DNA from: Myxococcales bacterium
GTDB lineage: Bacteria; Myxococcota_A; Polyangia; Haliangiales; Haliangiaceae
NCBI GenBank assembly: GCA_028287135.1
Contig: JAQBQE010000008.1
Coordinates: 67,155 to 131,154, forward strand
Direction of reading: 5' to 3'
Length of the DNA stretch: 64,000 nt
Shown here one piece after another: positions 1 through 8,124 of the stretch. The position numbers were made by a program, and so were the translations under genes. The notes below the pieces were generated by a model. It was not told the origin of the DNA, searched no databases, and saw nothing but the letters and a program-made list of their open reading frames with translations. Position 1 is the stretch's first letter; every line of letters starts with the position of its first letter.

Positions 1-448
1 AAGGTTCGAATCTCGAGTGTTCGTCAGGCGAGCGTGCGCCGGCGCGCGGCCATGGAGACTGCGGCCGGAACTTGAACGTGACGACGAGGGCGCGAGGCGT
101 CGTACTCCGCAGGTTCAGGTGCCACAGCCGGTTGCGAAGGAGCTTGCACGCGACGACGTGCTGCAAGCTCGCGGATCGCTCGGTGAGTCCTCGGACACCT
201 CCGCGTGCGTACGTCTTCACACGAAACGTCTTGGTGCCGCGAGGCGGCGAGGTCCACAGCGACTCATGGCGCTCGAGCTCGCGGGCGACTGCTTCGAAGA
301 GCAGACGGTCGTGCGGTGTCGCATCCTTGATCTCGACCTCGATCGTCCCGCGGACTGGAGCGGCACGGGCGCGCGACGCGCCGAGTAAGAGCGCAGTGGC
401 GGCAAGCGCGGTGACGCGAACCGCAAGATGATCACGATGCCAGGACAC
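1..448 (-). CDS. Exported protein of unknown function, C-terminus off the left edge
   Basis: An open frame runs without a stop to the left edge of the window, with codon use typical of this genome. The proposed GTG start gives a short basic N-region, a hydrophobic stretch at about residues 9-28 (Ala/Leu-rich, ending ASRARAAP) and then a mature domain rich in beta-prone sequence (VRGTIEVEI, TKTFRVKTY, RALVVTFKF). This looks like a Sec signal peptide and a periplasmic or secreted domain. No known family was recognised. The start is uncertain because a TTG lies upstream in the same frame. The 3-prime end is missing, so total length is unknown. Confidence 0.5.
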   Translation of the reverse strand, partial: MSWHRDHLAVRVTALAATALLLGASRARAAPVRGTIEVEIKDATPHDRLLFEAVARELERHESLWTSPPRGTKTFRVKTYARGGVRGLTERSASLQHVVACKLLRNRLWHLNLRSTTPRALVVTFKFRPQSPWPRAGARSPDEHSRFEP

Positions 449-647
449 GCGCGGCGCGCCGGGGTTGCGTGCAATGCGGCCCTGCCGTCCGTCGCTAACC
501 GGCGACGACGAATACGAGCTCCTGCCCTATGCGCTCCACACCGCGCGCGGCTAGGCGGTTTGGCGCGCTTTGTCGTTGCGAGGAGGCCTTCCTCTGGATT
601 CCGTACCGTGGCAGAGGATTGGCAGAGAGCGGATCGCGTCTGCTCCG

Positions 648-1466
648 CTACCTCGAGCCATGAGCTGCCTCGAGTAGCATTCCGGCAGTTCGCGGTTTCC
701 GCTGTGCCGATCGTGCGATCGGGCGCTGGTCACTGTGGAACTTCTGGCGCACCTCGGAAGCTGCTGCGGGATCATCGTTGACGATCCTCGCGAGGAGCGC
801 GTCTTTCGTCGGAGCGGGAAGCTGCTTCACCCATTTCGTAACCGCCCTCCGCGACGGCGCCGGTGGCAACGGGGCACTTTTTCGCGAGGCGACGGCCACA
901 AGACTCTCGTCGATGCGAAGGAACTCGACCAGCGCGGCGAGCGTCGCGCTCAGCTGACGGAGCCCCGCCGGCACCTCGGGTTCGAGCTCGTCCTCGTCGA
1001 CGACCTCGTTCTGGACGCCTGCAAGCCAGCCCAAGTACAACGCACGGCGGTCGCCTCGAAGGAGCTCGTGACGGATGGATACGAGCGATGACAGCGAAGA
1101 CTGCTCCTCGTTTGAATCCACTGTCTCGTCGTCCGACGCGAACGTGACGATCACGTTGCCGCGCTTCTTGCGAGCGTCCAGCACATTGTCTGCCGCGTAG
1201 GCCTGGACCTCGGAGAGCGGCAACTGCTCCGCCGGCAACCGGAGCTTCAGGACGTTCGTGCCCCAGTTGGCCGTGTACATGAACGCATCGAAATACCGAT
1301 CCATCCACTCGTCCTCGTCGCCCTTGAAGCTTCCGTACTCGTAGTGATTGACGAAGCTCGTGGGCGTGATCGTCGCGCGCGTCGAACAGGAACGCAGGAT
1401 CGCGATCTCCTTCGTCGTCAACGCTCGGTCGATCGCCTGGAACTCGTAGTACTGGTACTCGCTCAT
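648..1466 (-). CDS. Conserved hypothetical protein (MSEYQYYEF family)
   Basis: A 272-residue protein beginning MSEYQYYEFQAIDRALT. This start was preferred over an in-frame upstream extension because a GAGG ribosome site precedes it. The N-terminal 60 residues (ITPTSFVNHYEYGSFKG, then a WMDRYFDAFMY segment) match, from memory, a widespread bacterial family of unknown function often met beside SWIM-domain or other conserved unknown genes. The C-terminus ends shortly after RTAGMLLEAA. I recall longer family members, so this copy may be shortened, but I cannot verify that. It lies 49 bases downstream of the CcbP-like gene on the same strand, so the two are probably co-transcribed. Confidence 0.7.
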   Translation of the reverse strand: MSEYQYYEFQAIDRALTTKEIAILRSCSTRATITPTSFVNHYEYGSFKGDEDEWMDRYFDAFMYTANWGTNVLKLRLPAEQLPLSEVQAYAADNVLDARKKRGNVIVTFASDDETVDSNEEQSSLSSLVSIRHELLRGDRRALYLGWLAGVQNEVVDEDELEPEVPAGLRQLSATLAALVEFLRIDESLVAVASRKSAPLPPAPSRRAVTKWVKQLPAPTKDALLARIVNDDPAAASEVRQKFHSDQRPIARSAQRKPRTAGMLLEAAHGSR

Positions 1467-1515
1467 GGTTGCCCTCGTGTCGAGGCGTGCGCGTGATGCT
1501 GCTTGCTGGCCCGCA

Positions 1516-1866
1516 TTACCAGCCCCGTCGCCAGTGCCGATACGCTTCGATCCATTCCGCACCCGCCGGTCTTGGAGATGGCAACGGAAGTTCTCGAATC
1601 TCGATCGCCTGCCGCCTCCGCCCCTGTTTGCAGATCGCGACGATGTGATCATCGAGGCGGAGGTCGATTCTTTCGACGATCACCGTGGCACGCAGCACCG
1701 TGGTCTCGAACGGCACCGCGAGGTGCTGTGCCAACATGCAATGCCAACCGGTGACCTGTTCGGACTCACCGTACGCGTCGACGGTCGCCTGCTCGGCCAT
1801 CTGCTTGAATCGCTCGATCTCGGCGGCCTTGGTCTTGCGTCCGGAATTCGCTCTTCTTGTCGCCAT
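1516..1866 (-). CDS. CcbP-like (calcium-binding protein family) small protein
   Basis: A 116-residue soluble protein. The sequence (FKQMAEQATVDAYGESEQV, LAVPFETTVL, VERIDLRLDDHIVAIC, AEWIEAYRHWRRG) resembles the family annotated as calcium-binding protein CcbP, first described in Anabaena. There is no signal peptide or membrane segment, so it is probably cytoplasmic. It is followed on the same strand by the MSEYQYYEF-family gene, which suggests a two-gene unit. The family assignment rests on remembered similarity, and calcium binding by this copy is inference. Confidence 0.6.
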   Translation of the reverse strand: MATRRANSGRKTKAAEIERFKQMAEQATVDAYGESEQVTGWHCMLAQHLAVPFETTVLRATVIVERIDLRLDDHIVAICKQGRRRQAIEIRELPLPSPRPAGAEWIEAYRHWRRGW

Positions 1867-1888
1867 GGTTACTCACTCGCAATCAACG

Positions 1889-2386
1889 TCACGGCTCGCG
1901 CGAGCGCCGTGGGGCTGTGAGTAGTTGCTCGCGGGCCTGCTCGAGATGTTCCACCAGGAGCTTCTCGCTCGGGAGGACTGTACGGTACTCGGCTGCCATC
2001 ACCGTGCTGGGAAGGTCGTCGAGCGCGTACTCGGCGACTGCAGCATCCTTCGATGCACAGAGAATGAGCCCGACCGGCGGATTCTCGCCCTCGATCGTCC
2101 AGTGCTTACGCGCGTAGTGAACGTACATGTGCATTTGCCCAGCGTCAGCGTGGGTGAGCTTCCCGAGCTTGAGGTCGATCACGACGAGGCAGCGAAGGCG
2201 GCGATGGAAGAACAGCAGGTCGATCCGGAACCATTGGTCGCCGAGCGCGGATCCCGAGCCAAGGTTAAGTGGCCGGTTTCTACGAAGCAGCTTGTAAACG
2301 CCGTCGTTGACTCGTCGCCGGCAGGTGATAGTTTTGCCGCGATGCGCGACCGACGTCTGTAATCGTGATGTGTTTGGTAGCGCCAT
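1889..2386 (-). pseudogene. Truncated DUF1016 (YhcG-type PD-(D/E)XK nuclease) C-terminal remnant
   Basis: The frame encodes the C-terminal nuclease half of the DUF1016/YhcG family: FRIDLLFFHRRLRCLVVIDL, then LKLGK, GQMHMYVHYA, NPPVGLILCASKD and AVAEYALDD. The PD-(D/E)XK core is visible as the Asp of RIDLLF followed by IDLKLG; the usual ELK is DLK here. Family members are normally about 330-380 residues with an N-terminal DUF1016 domain. Here only about 140 homologous residues remain. The first 25-30 residues have no family resemblance and run into the 5-prime end of the oppositely oriented lipoprotein gene. It is most likely a dead remnant of a horizontally acquired gene. Confidence 0.65.
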
Positions 2387-3318
2387 CGTTGGCGTGCGGC
2401 GGGCGCGAGACGGAGCTCAGCCGCGCGCCCATCCAGGGCGAGAGCAGTGCGAAGGGCCAGCATAGCGCGGAGGAGCTCGCGCTCGCCGGCGAGCCCGCGG
2501 AAGCGGTGGTCCAGGCGTTTCAGGACGAGCAAAAACGCGCGGCCACGGCGGCCGAGAAGAAGTGGAATGACGCGCAGCTCGCGCGCCTGCACGAAGTCTA
2601 CGGCGCGAAGCCCGCGCAGATGGGTTTTCTGGTCGATGACATTCAGCTCGGCGCGAAGGGTGACTGGTCCCGCGAGCGCGGCTCCGTGTACCAGCAGATC
2701 GCACCGCGCCTTGGCGATGGCCTACTGGATGTTTCGTTCGACGATCGCGAAGGCACGCTCACCGAAGTGACAATCGTACTTCCGGGCGAATTCAATGAGG
2801 AGGTTTTGGAGAAGCTCGAACAGGATCTGACGTCCGCATGGGGGCGCTCGCCGACGAAGATCTGGTACGACCCGACCACGCGGCAGCGCGCCAACCTGGC
2901 TTCGAAGCTGAACACGCTGACGTTCACGCACTACCGCGACCCGATCGACTGGGTCAACGAGTTGCCGCTGGCGATGATCGGCACGCCCGTCGAGAAGGTG
3001 ATCGCAACGAAGGGCGCACACCGGAGCGAAGACGGGCTCGTGTGGAACGGCCTCGGTTTGCCGACGGGAACCGGTGACACCGAGTTCGTCGCCTATACCG
3101 GTGCCAAGAAGGTAATCGCGATCAGCGTCCACGTGCGCGGCGACTCCGAGACGGTGCGCGACGCACTGACCGCGAGGCTTCGCGCAAAGCCCACGATGAA
3201 GAGCGACGGAGGGCAGACCGAGTGGGTATGGCTCGATCGAGTGCCGGTCGCGCTCACGCAGCACGGCAGCGATGAGTTCAGCATGCTGATCGGGTCGGCA
3301 TGGCGCTCAGCACCATGA
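2365..3318 (+). CDS. Putative lipoprotein of unknown function, possibly 5-prime truncated
   Basis: Reads 317 residues from GTG (an ATG follows directly). The N-terminus is unusually short for a lipoprotein: only about ten residues (MCLVAPSLA) precede the Cys, with no positive N-region, and the frame is closed upstream by TGA TAG near 2326-2331. Residues 25-80 are Ala/Glu/Lys-rich and probably helical (EKKWNDAQLARLHEVYG). The rest is mixed alpha/beta without a recognised domain. The 5-prime end abuts the truncated DUF1016 remnant on the other strand, so both genes may have been cut by one rearrangement. Codon bias and length support a real, or recently real, gene. Confidence 0.6.
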   Translation: MMCLVAPSLACGGRETELSRAPIQGESSAKGQHSAEELALAGEPAEAVVQAFQDEQKRAATAAEKKWNDAQLARLHEVYGAKPAQMGFLVDDIQLGAKGDWSRERGSVYQQIAPRLGDGLLDVSFDDREGTLTEVTIVLPGEFNEEVLEKLEQDLTSAWGRSPTKIWYDPTTRQRANLASKLNTLTFTHYRDPIDWVNELPLAMIGTPVEKVIATKGAHRSEDGLVWNGLGLPTGTGDTEFVAYTGAKKVIAISVHVRGDSETVRDALTARLRAKPTMKSDGGQTEWVWLDRVPVALTQHGSDEFSMLIGSAWRSAP

Positions 3319-3444
3319 ACGCGTGCTTCACGAAGTGGAACTGTTCGGCGAAGCAGGCGAGCCACGCGGCCTGCCCTGCATCTCGAGACAAGCCGGCCAG
3401 TTCTCGCTACCGTTGGTGACGGGCTCCGGAGGAGGGCTCGAACC

Positions 3445-4920
3445 CTACGCCGGCGTGAGCTGCGCGCGCAGGACCGATTTCTGGACCTTGCCCATCGCGT
3501 TGCGCGGCAACGCGTCGACGATCCGCACATCGCGGGGCCGCTTGTGCGGCGACAGCCGCGACGCGACGTGAGCCTCGATCGCGGCCGGCTCGACGGCGGA
3601 GCGCACGACGACGAATGCGACGATGCGTTCGCCGAGATCCTCGTCGGCGACGCCGATCACGGCGGCCTCGGCGACCTCCGGATGCTCGAGCAGCGCGGAC
3701 TCCACCTCCCCCGCTCCGACCTTGAACCCGCCGCACTTGATCAGGTCGGTCGAGCGCCGGCCGACGATCCGGATCTGACCATCGGCCGAGCGCGTCGCGA
3801 GATCGCCCGTGTAGAACCAGCCATCGCGGTCGAGGACGGCGCGGGTGGCGTCCTCCCGGTTCAAGTAGCCCGCGAACACGTGCGGTCCGCGCACCGCGAC
3901 CTCGCCGATCGTCGTGTCATCGAACGGATCGAGCGGCCGCCGATCGTCGTCGACGAGGCGGAGCTCCACGCCATCGAGCGCGGTTCCGACCGATCCGGGC
4001 CGGCGATCGCCGTCATGGCGGGTCGAGCAGTTGATCAGCGTCTCGGTCAGCCCGTAGCGCTCGATCACGCGATGCCCGGTGAGCTGCTCGAGCCGGTGGT
4101 GCTCGCGCAATGGAAGCGGCGCCGACCCACTGACCAGCACGCGCGCCTCGCGCAACGCGCTCGCGATGGCAGGAGTGTCCTGCGCGGCGTCGCACAGCCG
4201 GTGATACATCGTCGGGACCGCGAACATCATCGCGTGCCCGCCCGCGCTGTGATCGCGAAGCGCGGTGACCAGATCGTCGAGCACGAACCGCGGCACCCAG
4301 CGCAGTGCACCGCCCCGCCGCATGCTGCCGAACAGGCCGAGCACGAGCCCGTGGACGTGGAACACCGGCAGCGCGTGGACGATGATGTCGTCGTCGGTCC
4401 ACGCCCAGGCACGAGCGAGCATGTCGAGGTTGCTCGCGATGTTGCGGTCGGTGATCAGCGCTCCCTTCGGTGCGCCCGTGGTGCCCGACGTGTAGAGGAC
4501 GAGCGCCGGTGCGCCGGAGATCGGTGACGGCGTCATCGGCGGGGCCGTCCTGGTGTCGAGCGTGATCGCGACCGTCTCGATCGGTCCGGCCCGGCGTGCC
4601 ACGGCGTCCACGTCGGCAGCGACGCACAACCGAGGCGCCGCGTCCCCGAGGACGTGCGCGAGCTCGCCATCGCCGAGCTTGGGATCGACGGGCACCGAGA
4701 CGTAGCCCGCCGCGGCGTGAGCGACGAGCGCGACCAGCGTCTCGAGTGCCGGTTGCGTCCACACGCCGACGCGCTCGCCGGCACCGATGCCGCGCGCGGT
4801 CAGCATCGCGATGTGGTGAGCGCACGCGGCGGCAAGCTCGCGCTGGCTGACGGTCCGATCGCCGACGCGGAGCGCGAGCCGATCGCCGGGTGAATGCACC
4901 CAGGGGAACAGCGTGTCCAC
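3445..4920 (-). CDS. AMP-forming acyl-CoA ligase, malonyl-CoA synthetase (MatB)-like
   Basis: A 491-residue ANL-superfamily adenylating enzyme that should activate a carboxylate with ATP and form the CoA thioester. The P-loop-like YTSGTTGAPKG is at about 143-153, the HALPVFHVHG segment at about 182-191, the RYGLTET motif at about 288-294 and GWFYTGD at about 367-373. The hinge and C-domain follow (GRRSTDLIKCGGFKVG), and the catalytic Lys lies in NAMGKVQK near the end. FHVHG, SGSAPLP and the GKVQK ending resemble malonyl-CoA synthetases, so a short dicarboxylate substrate is plausible but unproven. The GTG start lies one base after the stop of the zinc-ribbon gene, which indicates translational coupling. 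Confidence 0.85.
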   Translation of the reverse strand: MDTLFPWVHSPGDRLALRVGDRTVSQRELAAACAHHIAMLTARGIGAGERVGVWTQPALETLVALVAHAAAGYVSVPVDPKLGDGELAHVLGDAAPRLCVAADVDAVARRAGPIETVAITLDTRTAPPMTPSPISGAPALVLYTSGTTGAPKGALITDRNIASNLDMLARAWAWTDDDIIVHALPVFHVHGLVLGLFGSMRRGGALRWVPRFVLDDLVTALRDHSAGGHAMMFAVPTMYHRLCDAAQDTPAIASALREARVLVSGSAPLPLREHHRLEQLTGHRVIERYGLTETLINCSTRHDGDRRPGSVGTALDGVELRLVDDDRRPLDPFDDTTIGEVAVRGPHVFAGYLNREDATRAVLDRDGWFYTGDLATRSADGQIRIVGRRSTDLIKCGGFKVGAGEVESALLEHPEVAEAAVIGVADEDLGERIVAFVVVRSAVEPAAIEAHVASRLSPHKRPRDVRIVDALPRNAMGKVQKSVLRAQLTPA

Positions 4921-4921
4921 G

Positions 4922-5413
4922 TCAGGCCACCGGCAGTTGGATCAGCATGCGACAGCGATCGCAGCCCCACGCGTGAGACTCGGGAATCCAGCGACCAGGC
5001 CCGCGACACGTCGGGCAGACCGGCCCCTGCGGCGCGACGGGCGCCGGGGCACCGTACGAGTGGATCACGGCGACCGGCAGCGGCATCGCCGGCGGCTGCA
5101 CGGTCGGCGGCTGCACGCCCGGAGCTGCCATCTGCACCGGCAGGTTGCAGCGATCGCAGTGCCACGGTCCGTTCGGCACCGTCCACTTCGCGATCATGCC
5201 GCACGAGCAGGTCGGGCCGCCGGGCATCGCGACCGTGCCGCGCGTCTGCTTGCCACCCGATCCGCCGCGGACCGCATACACGATCAGGAGGATCACGACG
5301 GAGATCACGAGGACGCCGAGCGATCCCGCCAGCTCCTCCGGGATGTCGATGTGAGCAGCGAGCACACGGGCGAGGCGGTCCATGGATCCCATCCACCGAG
5401 GAGCTTCGCACAC
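4922..5413 (-). CDS. Single-pass membrane protein with two C-terminal zinc ribbons
   Basis: Up to 163 residues. A hydrophobic segment at about residues 30-48 (GSLGVLVISVVILLIVYAV) forms one transmembrane helix. Two CxxC pairs follow (TCSCGM with HCDRCN), then a Pro-rich linker and two more pairs (VCPTCRG with GCDRCRM). Each set of four cysteines looks like a small zinc ribbon. Its GTG directly follows the TGA of the HNH gene and its stop is one base before the ligase, so the three genes form one compact operon. Starts at the Met codons at 5392 or 5383 are also possible. No family was recognised; the function may be structural or regulatory. Confidence 0.65.
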   Translation of the reverse strand: MCEAPRWMGSMDRLARVLAAHIDIPEELAGSLGVLVISVVILLIVYAVRGGSGGKQTRGTVAMPGGPTCSCGMIAKWTVPNGPWHCDRCNLPVQMAAPGVQPPTVQPPAMPLPVAVIHSYGAPAPVAPQGPVCPTCRGPGRWIPESHAWGCDRCRMLIQLPVA

Positions 5414-5821
5414 TCAGTCGTCGGTCGCTGGCTCCCCGGGTGCCATCACGGAGCGCAGCCGCACCGCCATTCCGACCTCGCTCGGATCGCGCCAGCGCTC
5501 GAGCCGGCGCGCTCGCAAGAAGGCGACGACATCCTGCAGACGCGCGCCGCCGTTCGGATCGTGGCGCTTTCCCTTCTCGCGATTGCAGCGTGCGCACGCG
5601 ACCGCCAGGTTCGAGAGCTCGTCGGTGCCACCCTGCGTCTGCGGCCACAGGTGCTCGAGCGTCGCTTCGCCGCGTGCGCGGCCATCGTCACCGACCACGA
5701 GCTTACTCCCGCAGTGGATGCACTTGCCTACCCACATGGGGTGGCCGACGAGCTGCGTACGTACAAACGTCGAGTCCGTGACGGCCGCCGCGAGCAGCAA
5801 CAGGTGGCGGCGACCTGACAT
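5414..5821 (-). CDS. HNH endonuclease family protein
   Basis: A 135-residue HNH-fold protein. A zinc-binding pair CIHC is at residues 34-37, the catalytic-type EH pair at 56-57 (ATLEHLWPQTQGG), the Asn at 71 (ELSNLAVAC) and the second zinc pair CARC at 76-79 followed by NREKGK. This CxxC...EH...N...CxxC arrangement is a complete HNH motif, so nuclease activity is likely. The ATG is preceded by TAAGCT with a six-base gap and no Shine-Dalgarno sequence. It heads the three-gene operon with the zinc-ribbon membrane protein and the acyl-CoA ligase and is divergent from the glutathione transferase. Its link to the other two genes is unexplained. Confidence 0.8.
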   Translation of the reverse strand: MSGRRHLLLLAAAVTDSTFVRTQLVGHPMWVGKCIHCGSKLVVGDDGRARGEATLEHLWPQTQGGTDELSNLAVACARCNREKGKRHDPNGGARLQDVVAFLRARRLERWRDPSEVGMAVRLRSVMAPGEPATDD

Positions 5822-5827
5822 CCGAGC

Positions 5828-5833
5828 AGCTTA
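5828..5833 (-). promoter_or_regulatory. Predicted -10 element of HNH operon (TAAGCT)
   Basis: On the minus strand TAAGCT ends six bases before the ATG at 5821. No ribosome site fits between them, so transcription probably begins at or within a base or two of the ATG. Confidence 0.5.
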
Positions 5834-5849
5834 CGGTCCCGTTCACCGG

Positions 5850-5855
5850 TAGGCT
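5850..5855 (+). promoter_or_regulatory. Predicted -10 element of glutathione transferase gene (TAGGCT)
   Basis: TAGGCT is followed by seven bases and the ATG at 5863. It lies back to back with the HNH promoter inside a 41-base divergent spacer. Confidence 0.45.
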
Positions 5856-5862
5856 CGTCGCC

Positions 5863-6480
5863 ATGACGACCAAGCCGAGGCTGACGTACTTCGATCTCTC
5901 AGGGAGCCGCGGCGAGGAATGCCGCCTCGCGCTGCACCTCGCGGGGATCGACTTCGAGGATCACCGCTTGTCGCGAGCCGAGTGGGCAGCGCTCAAGCCG
6001 ACCACCCCGTTTGGCTCGGTCCCCGTCCTCGAGCTTCCGGGCAAGCCGCCGCTCGCGCAGTCGAATGCCATCCTCGTGCTGATCGGCCGGCGCCACGGAC
6101 TGCATCCCGCCGATGACTTCGAGGCGGCGCGCCACGAGGCGCTGATGGCGCACGTCGAGGATCTCCGTCACATGCTCTCGCCGACGCTGCGGATCAAGGA
6201 CGAAGATCAGAAGCGCGCGGTCCGCCAGGAGCTCGCGTCGGGGTATCTCCCGGCGTGGGCGGCCGCGACCGAGAACCAGCTCGGCGAGGGCCCGTTCGTG
6301 GCCGGCTCCACCCTGCAGGTCGTCGACCTCAAGCTCTACATGGTCGTGCGCTGGATCGCGACGGGGACGATCGATCACATCCCGGCGTCGGTGTTCGATG
6401 CGTACCCGAAGCTTCAGCGCCTGTACCAGGCCGTGCCCGCTCACGAGGGCGTGCGCGCGTGGAACGCTCGCGCCACCTGA
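5863..6480 (+). CDS. Glutathione S-transferase family protein
   Basis: A 205-residue two-domain GST. The N-terminal thioredoxin-like domain starts LTYFDLSGSRGEECRLALH, where the early Tyr and the SRGE region fit sigma/alpha-like GSTs. The cis-Pro and glutathione-binding segment is FGSVPVLEL, then LAQSNAILVLIGRRHG. The helical C-domain contains the usual N-capping/hydrophobic-staple region around STLQVVDLKLYMVVRW. It probably conjugates glutathione or a similar thiol to electrophiles in the cytoplasm. It stops three bases before the convergent DJ-1/PfpI gene. The substrate cannot be predicted. Confidence 0.85.
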   Translation: MTTKPRLTYFDLSGSRGEECRLALHLAGIDFEDHRLSRAEWAALKPTTPFGSVPVLELPGKPPLAQSNAILVLIGRRHGLHPADDFEAARHEALMAHVEDLRHMLSPTLRIKDEDQKRAVRQELASGYLPAWAAATENQLGEGPFVAGSTLQVVDLKLYMVVRWIATGTIDHIPASVFDAYPKLQRLYQAVPAHEGVRAWNARAT

Positions 6481-6483
6481 ACG

Positions 6484-7047
6484 TCAGTGCCGGGGCGACG
6501 GCTGCGGACGGTTGTTGCCGCTCGACGCCTCGGCCTGCACACCGAGCTGCTGCTCGATCGCGCGCGTGAACGCGGGCAGATCATCGGGCTTACGCGACGT
6601 GATCAACCGGCCATCGCGCGCGACCTCCTGATCGACCCAGCGTGCGCCGGCGTTGATCAGATCGGTCTTCACCGACGGCCATGACGTCAACGTCTTGCCG
6701 CGCACGACGTTGGCCTCGATCAGGAGCTGCGGTCCGTGACAGACCGCCGCGATCACCTTGCCGCCCCTGACCATCTCGCCGACGAACGAGACCATGTCCG
6801 CGTCCATCCGCAGGTGGTCGGGAGAATAGCCGCCCGGGATCACGAGCGCGTCGTACGAGCGATCGTCGACGTCGTCGACCGCCTTCTCGATCTTCACCTT
6901 CTCCTTGCCCTTCTTGCCGGCGACGATCTTGCCGGCCTCGATGCCAATGATGTCGATCTGGTGCCCGGCCGCCTTCAGGCCGTCATACGGGATGCGGAAT
7001 TCGCTGTCTTCGAAGTCGTCACCGAGGACGAATGCGATGCGTGACAT
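6484..7047 (-). CDS. DJ-1/PfpI family protein (protease/deglycase-like)
   Basis: A 187-residue cytoplasmic protein. The start MSRIAFVLGDDFEDSEF was chosen because an excellent AAGGAG ribosome site lies just upstream; a long in-frame extension into the neighbouring gene is spurious. Key features are the acidic residue in DDFEDSEF (about 11-17), the strand LVIPGGYSPDHLR and the nucleophile elbow AAVCHGPQLL, with Cys about 103 followed by His. This matches the PfpI/YhbO branch (stress-induced protease or protein/nucleotide deglycase). It lies downstream of the VWA lipoprotein on the same strand, with an 89-base gap. Confidence 0.85.
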   Translation of the reverse strand: MSRIAFVLGDDFEDSEFRIPYDGLKAAGHQIDIIGIEAGKIVAGKKGKEKVKIEKAVDDVDDRSYDALVIPGGYSPDHLRMDADMVSFVGEMVRGGKVIAAVCHGPQLLIEANVVRGKTLTSWPSVKTDLINAGARWVDQEVARDGRLITSRKPDDLPAFTRAIEQQLGVQAEASSGNNRPQPSPRH

Positions 7048-7136
7048 GGGAAATCTCCTTGGTGTCTCGAGGTGTTTGTGCCTCGATACCGTGCAGAGAC
7101 CGTGCCCAGATCGCGTAGGTCGATGGCTGACGGGGC

Positions 7137-8057
7137 CTACAGGATCGGCGGCGAGCAGTAGCTCTCGAGCACGACCGTGTTGATCGTCGCCGACAGCGAC
7201 AGCGAACCGTTCTTGACCTGATCGAGATCGTAGTTGCCGCCATCCGTCTGCGTCGGGATCGGCGGCTGTGCACCGTACGGCGTGGTCCAGCCGTCGGTGA
7301 TGTCCGTCCACGGCAGCCGGCGCCCCGTGCCGCAGCGAGCGAGGAAGCTCGGCTGCGTGATCCGCGAGAACGAGAACACGCGGATCCGCCCGGTCTTGAG
7401 CGCATCGACGGTCTCGACCAGCGTGTGCGCGGCGGGATAATTCCCCTCGCGCGGGAAGTCGGTCTTGTTGGTCAGGCCGTCGTGATCGCGATCGCCGTAG
7501 TTGTCGGGCCGCTCGAGGAAGGTGTCGTCGGTCACCAGGATCACCACCCGGGTCGCATTCGCCCGCCACGGAAAGCTCTCGGCCGCTGCATACAGCGCGT
7601 CGAGCGAGTTCTCCTCGCAGATCGGATTCTGCGTCGTCGGTCCGCTGACGCCATCACCAGGATTGCGATCCGCGTTGGTGAAGTTCATCCGGTAGTTGCG
7701 GAACGCACTCTGCAGGCTGGTCGCGCTCGTGTGCACGACGCCACCGTCGAGCGGTCCCGTGTTGTCGATGAAGTGATTGTCCTGGAACACGATCAGGCCG
7801 AAGTGCGCGTTCGGCGCGAGGGTGTTGCTCGCGCTGACGACCTGCGCGATCTGACTCTCGAGCTGCGACAGGACGAAGCCCATCGAGCTCGAGGTATCGA
7901 GCACGAACACCACATCGACGACGTCCTCGCAGACACCGGCATCGAACGTGGTGCCACCGTCGGCGCCGGGGTTCGAATTCGCATCGGCGCCGGACCTCGA
8001 CGCCGGGCCACAGCCGCCGATCACGGTCAATGCGAGGGCGAGGTGCGGGAGCTGCAT
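7137..8057 (-). CDS. VWA-domain lipoprotein
   Basis: A lipoprotein of 306 residues from MQLPHLALAL, with lipobox VIGGC, then an Asp/Gly/Asn-rich tether and a von Willebrand A domain. The MIDAS start FVLDTSSSM follows within about 60 residues, and RVVILVTDDT carries a later acidic metal-site residue. The domain is extended by a DRDHDGLTNKTDF acidic loop that could bind calcium. It is probably surface- or periplasm-anchored and ligand-binding. The start at 8057 was chosen because CATACT lies seven bases upstream; an upstream ATG at 8087 would put ten more residues before the signal peptide. It is third in a run of minus-strand lipoprotein genes. Confidence 0.75.
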   Translation of the reverse strand: MQLPHLALALTVIGGCGPASRSGADANSNPGADGGTTFDAGVCEDVVDVVFVLDTSSSMGFVLSQLESQIAQVVSASNTLAPNAHFGLIVFQDNHFIDNTGPLDGGVVHTSATSLQSAFRNYRMNFTNADRNPGDGVSGPTTQNPICEENSLDALYAAAESFPWRANATRVVILVTDDTFLERPDNYGDRDHDGLTNKTDFPREGNYPAAHTLVETVDALKTGRIRVFSFSRITQPSFLARCGTGRRLPWTDITDGWTTPYGAQPPIPTQTDGGNYDLDQVKNGSLSLSATINTVVLESYCSPPIL

Positions 8058-8124
8058 CGCGCGGAGTATGCCGAGGTGCCGGCCCATGCGGCCAGTCCCT
8101 CGATGACAGCTCCTGACGCGCGGC

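Noticed and set aside
3-25. GGTTCGAATC near the left edge, like a tRNA T-loop
   Set aside because: The flanking bases do not form a T-stem or acceptor stem, and the bases fall inside a well-supported minus-strand coding frame.
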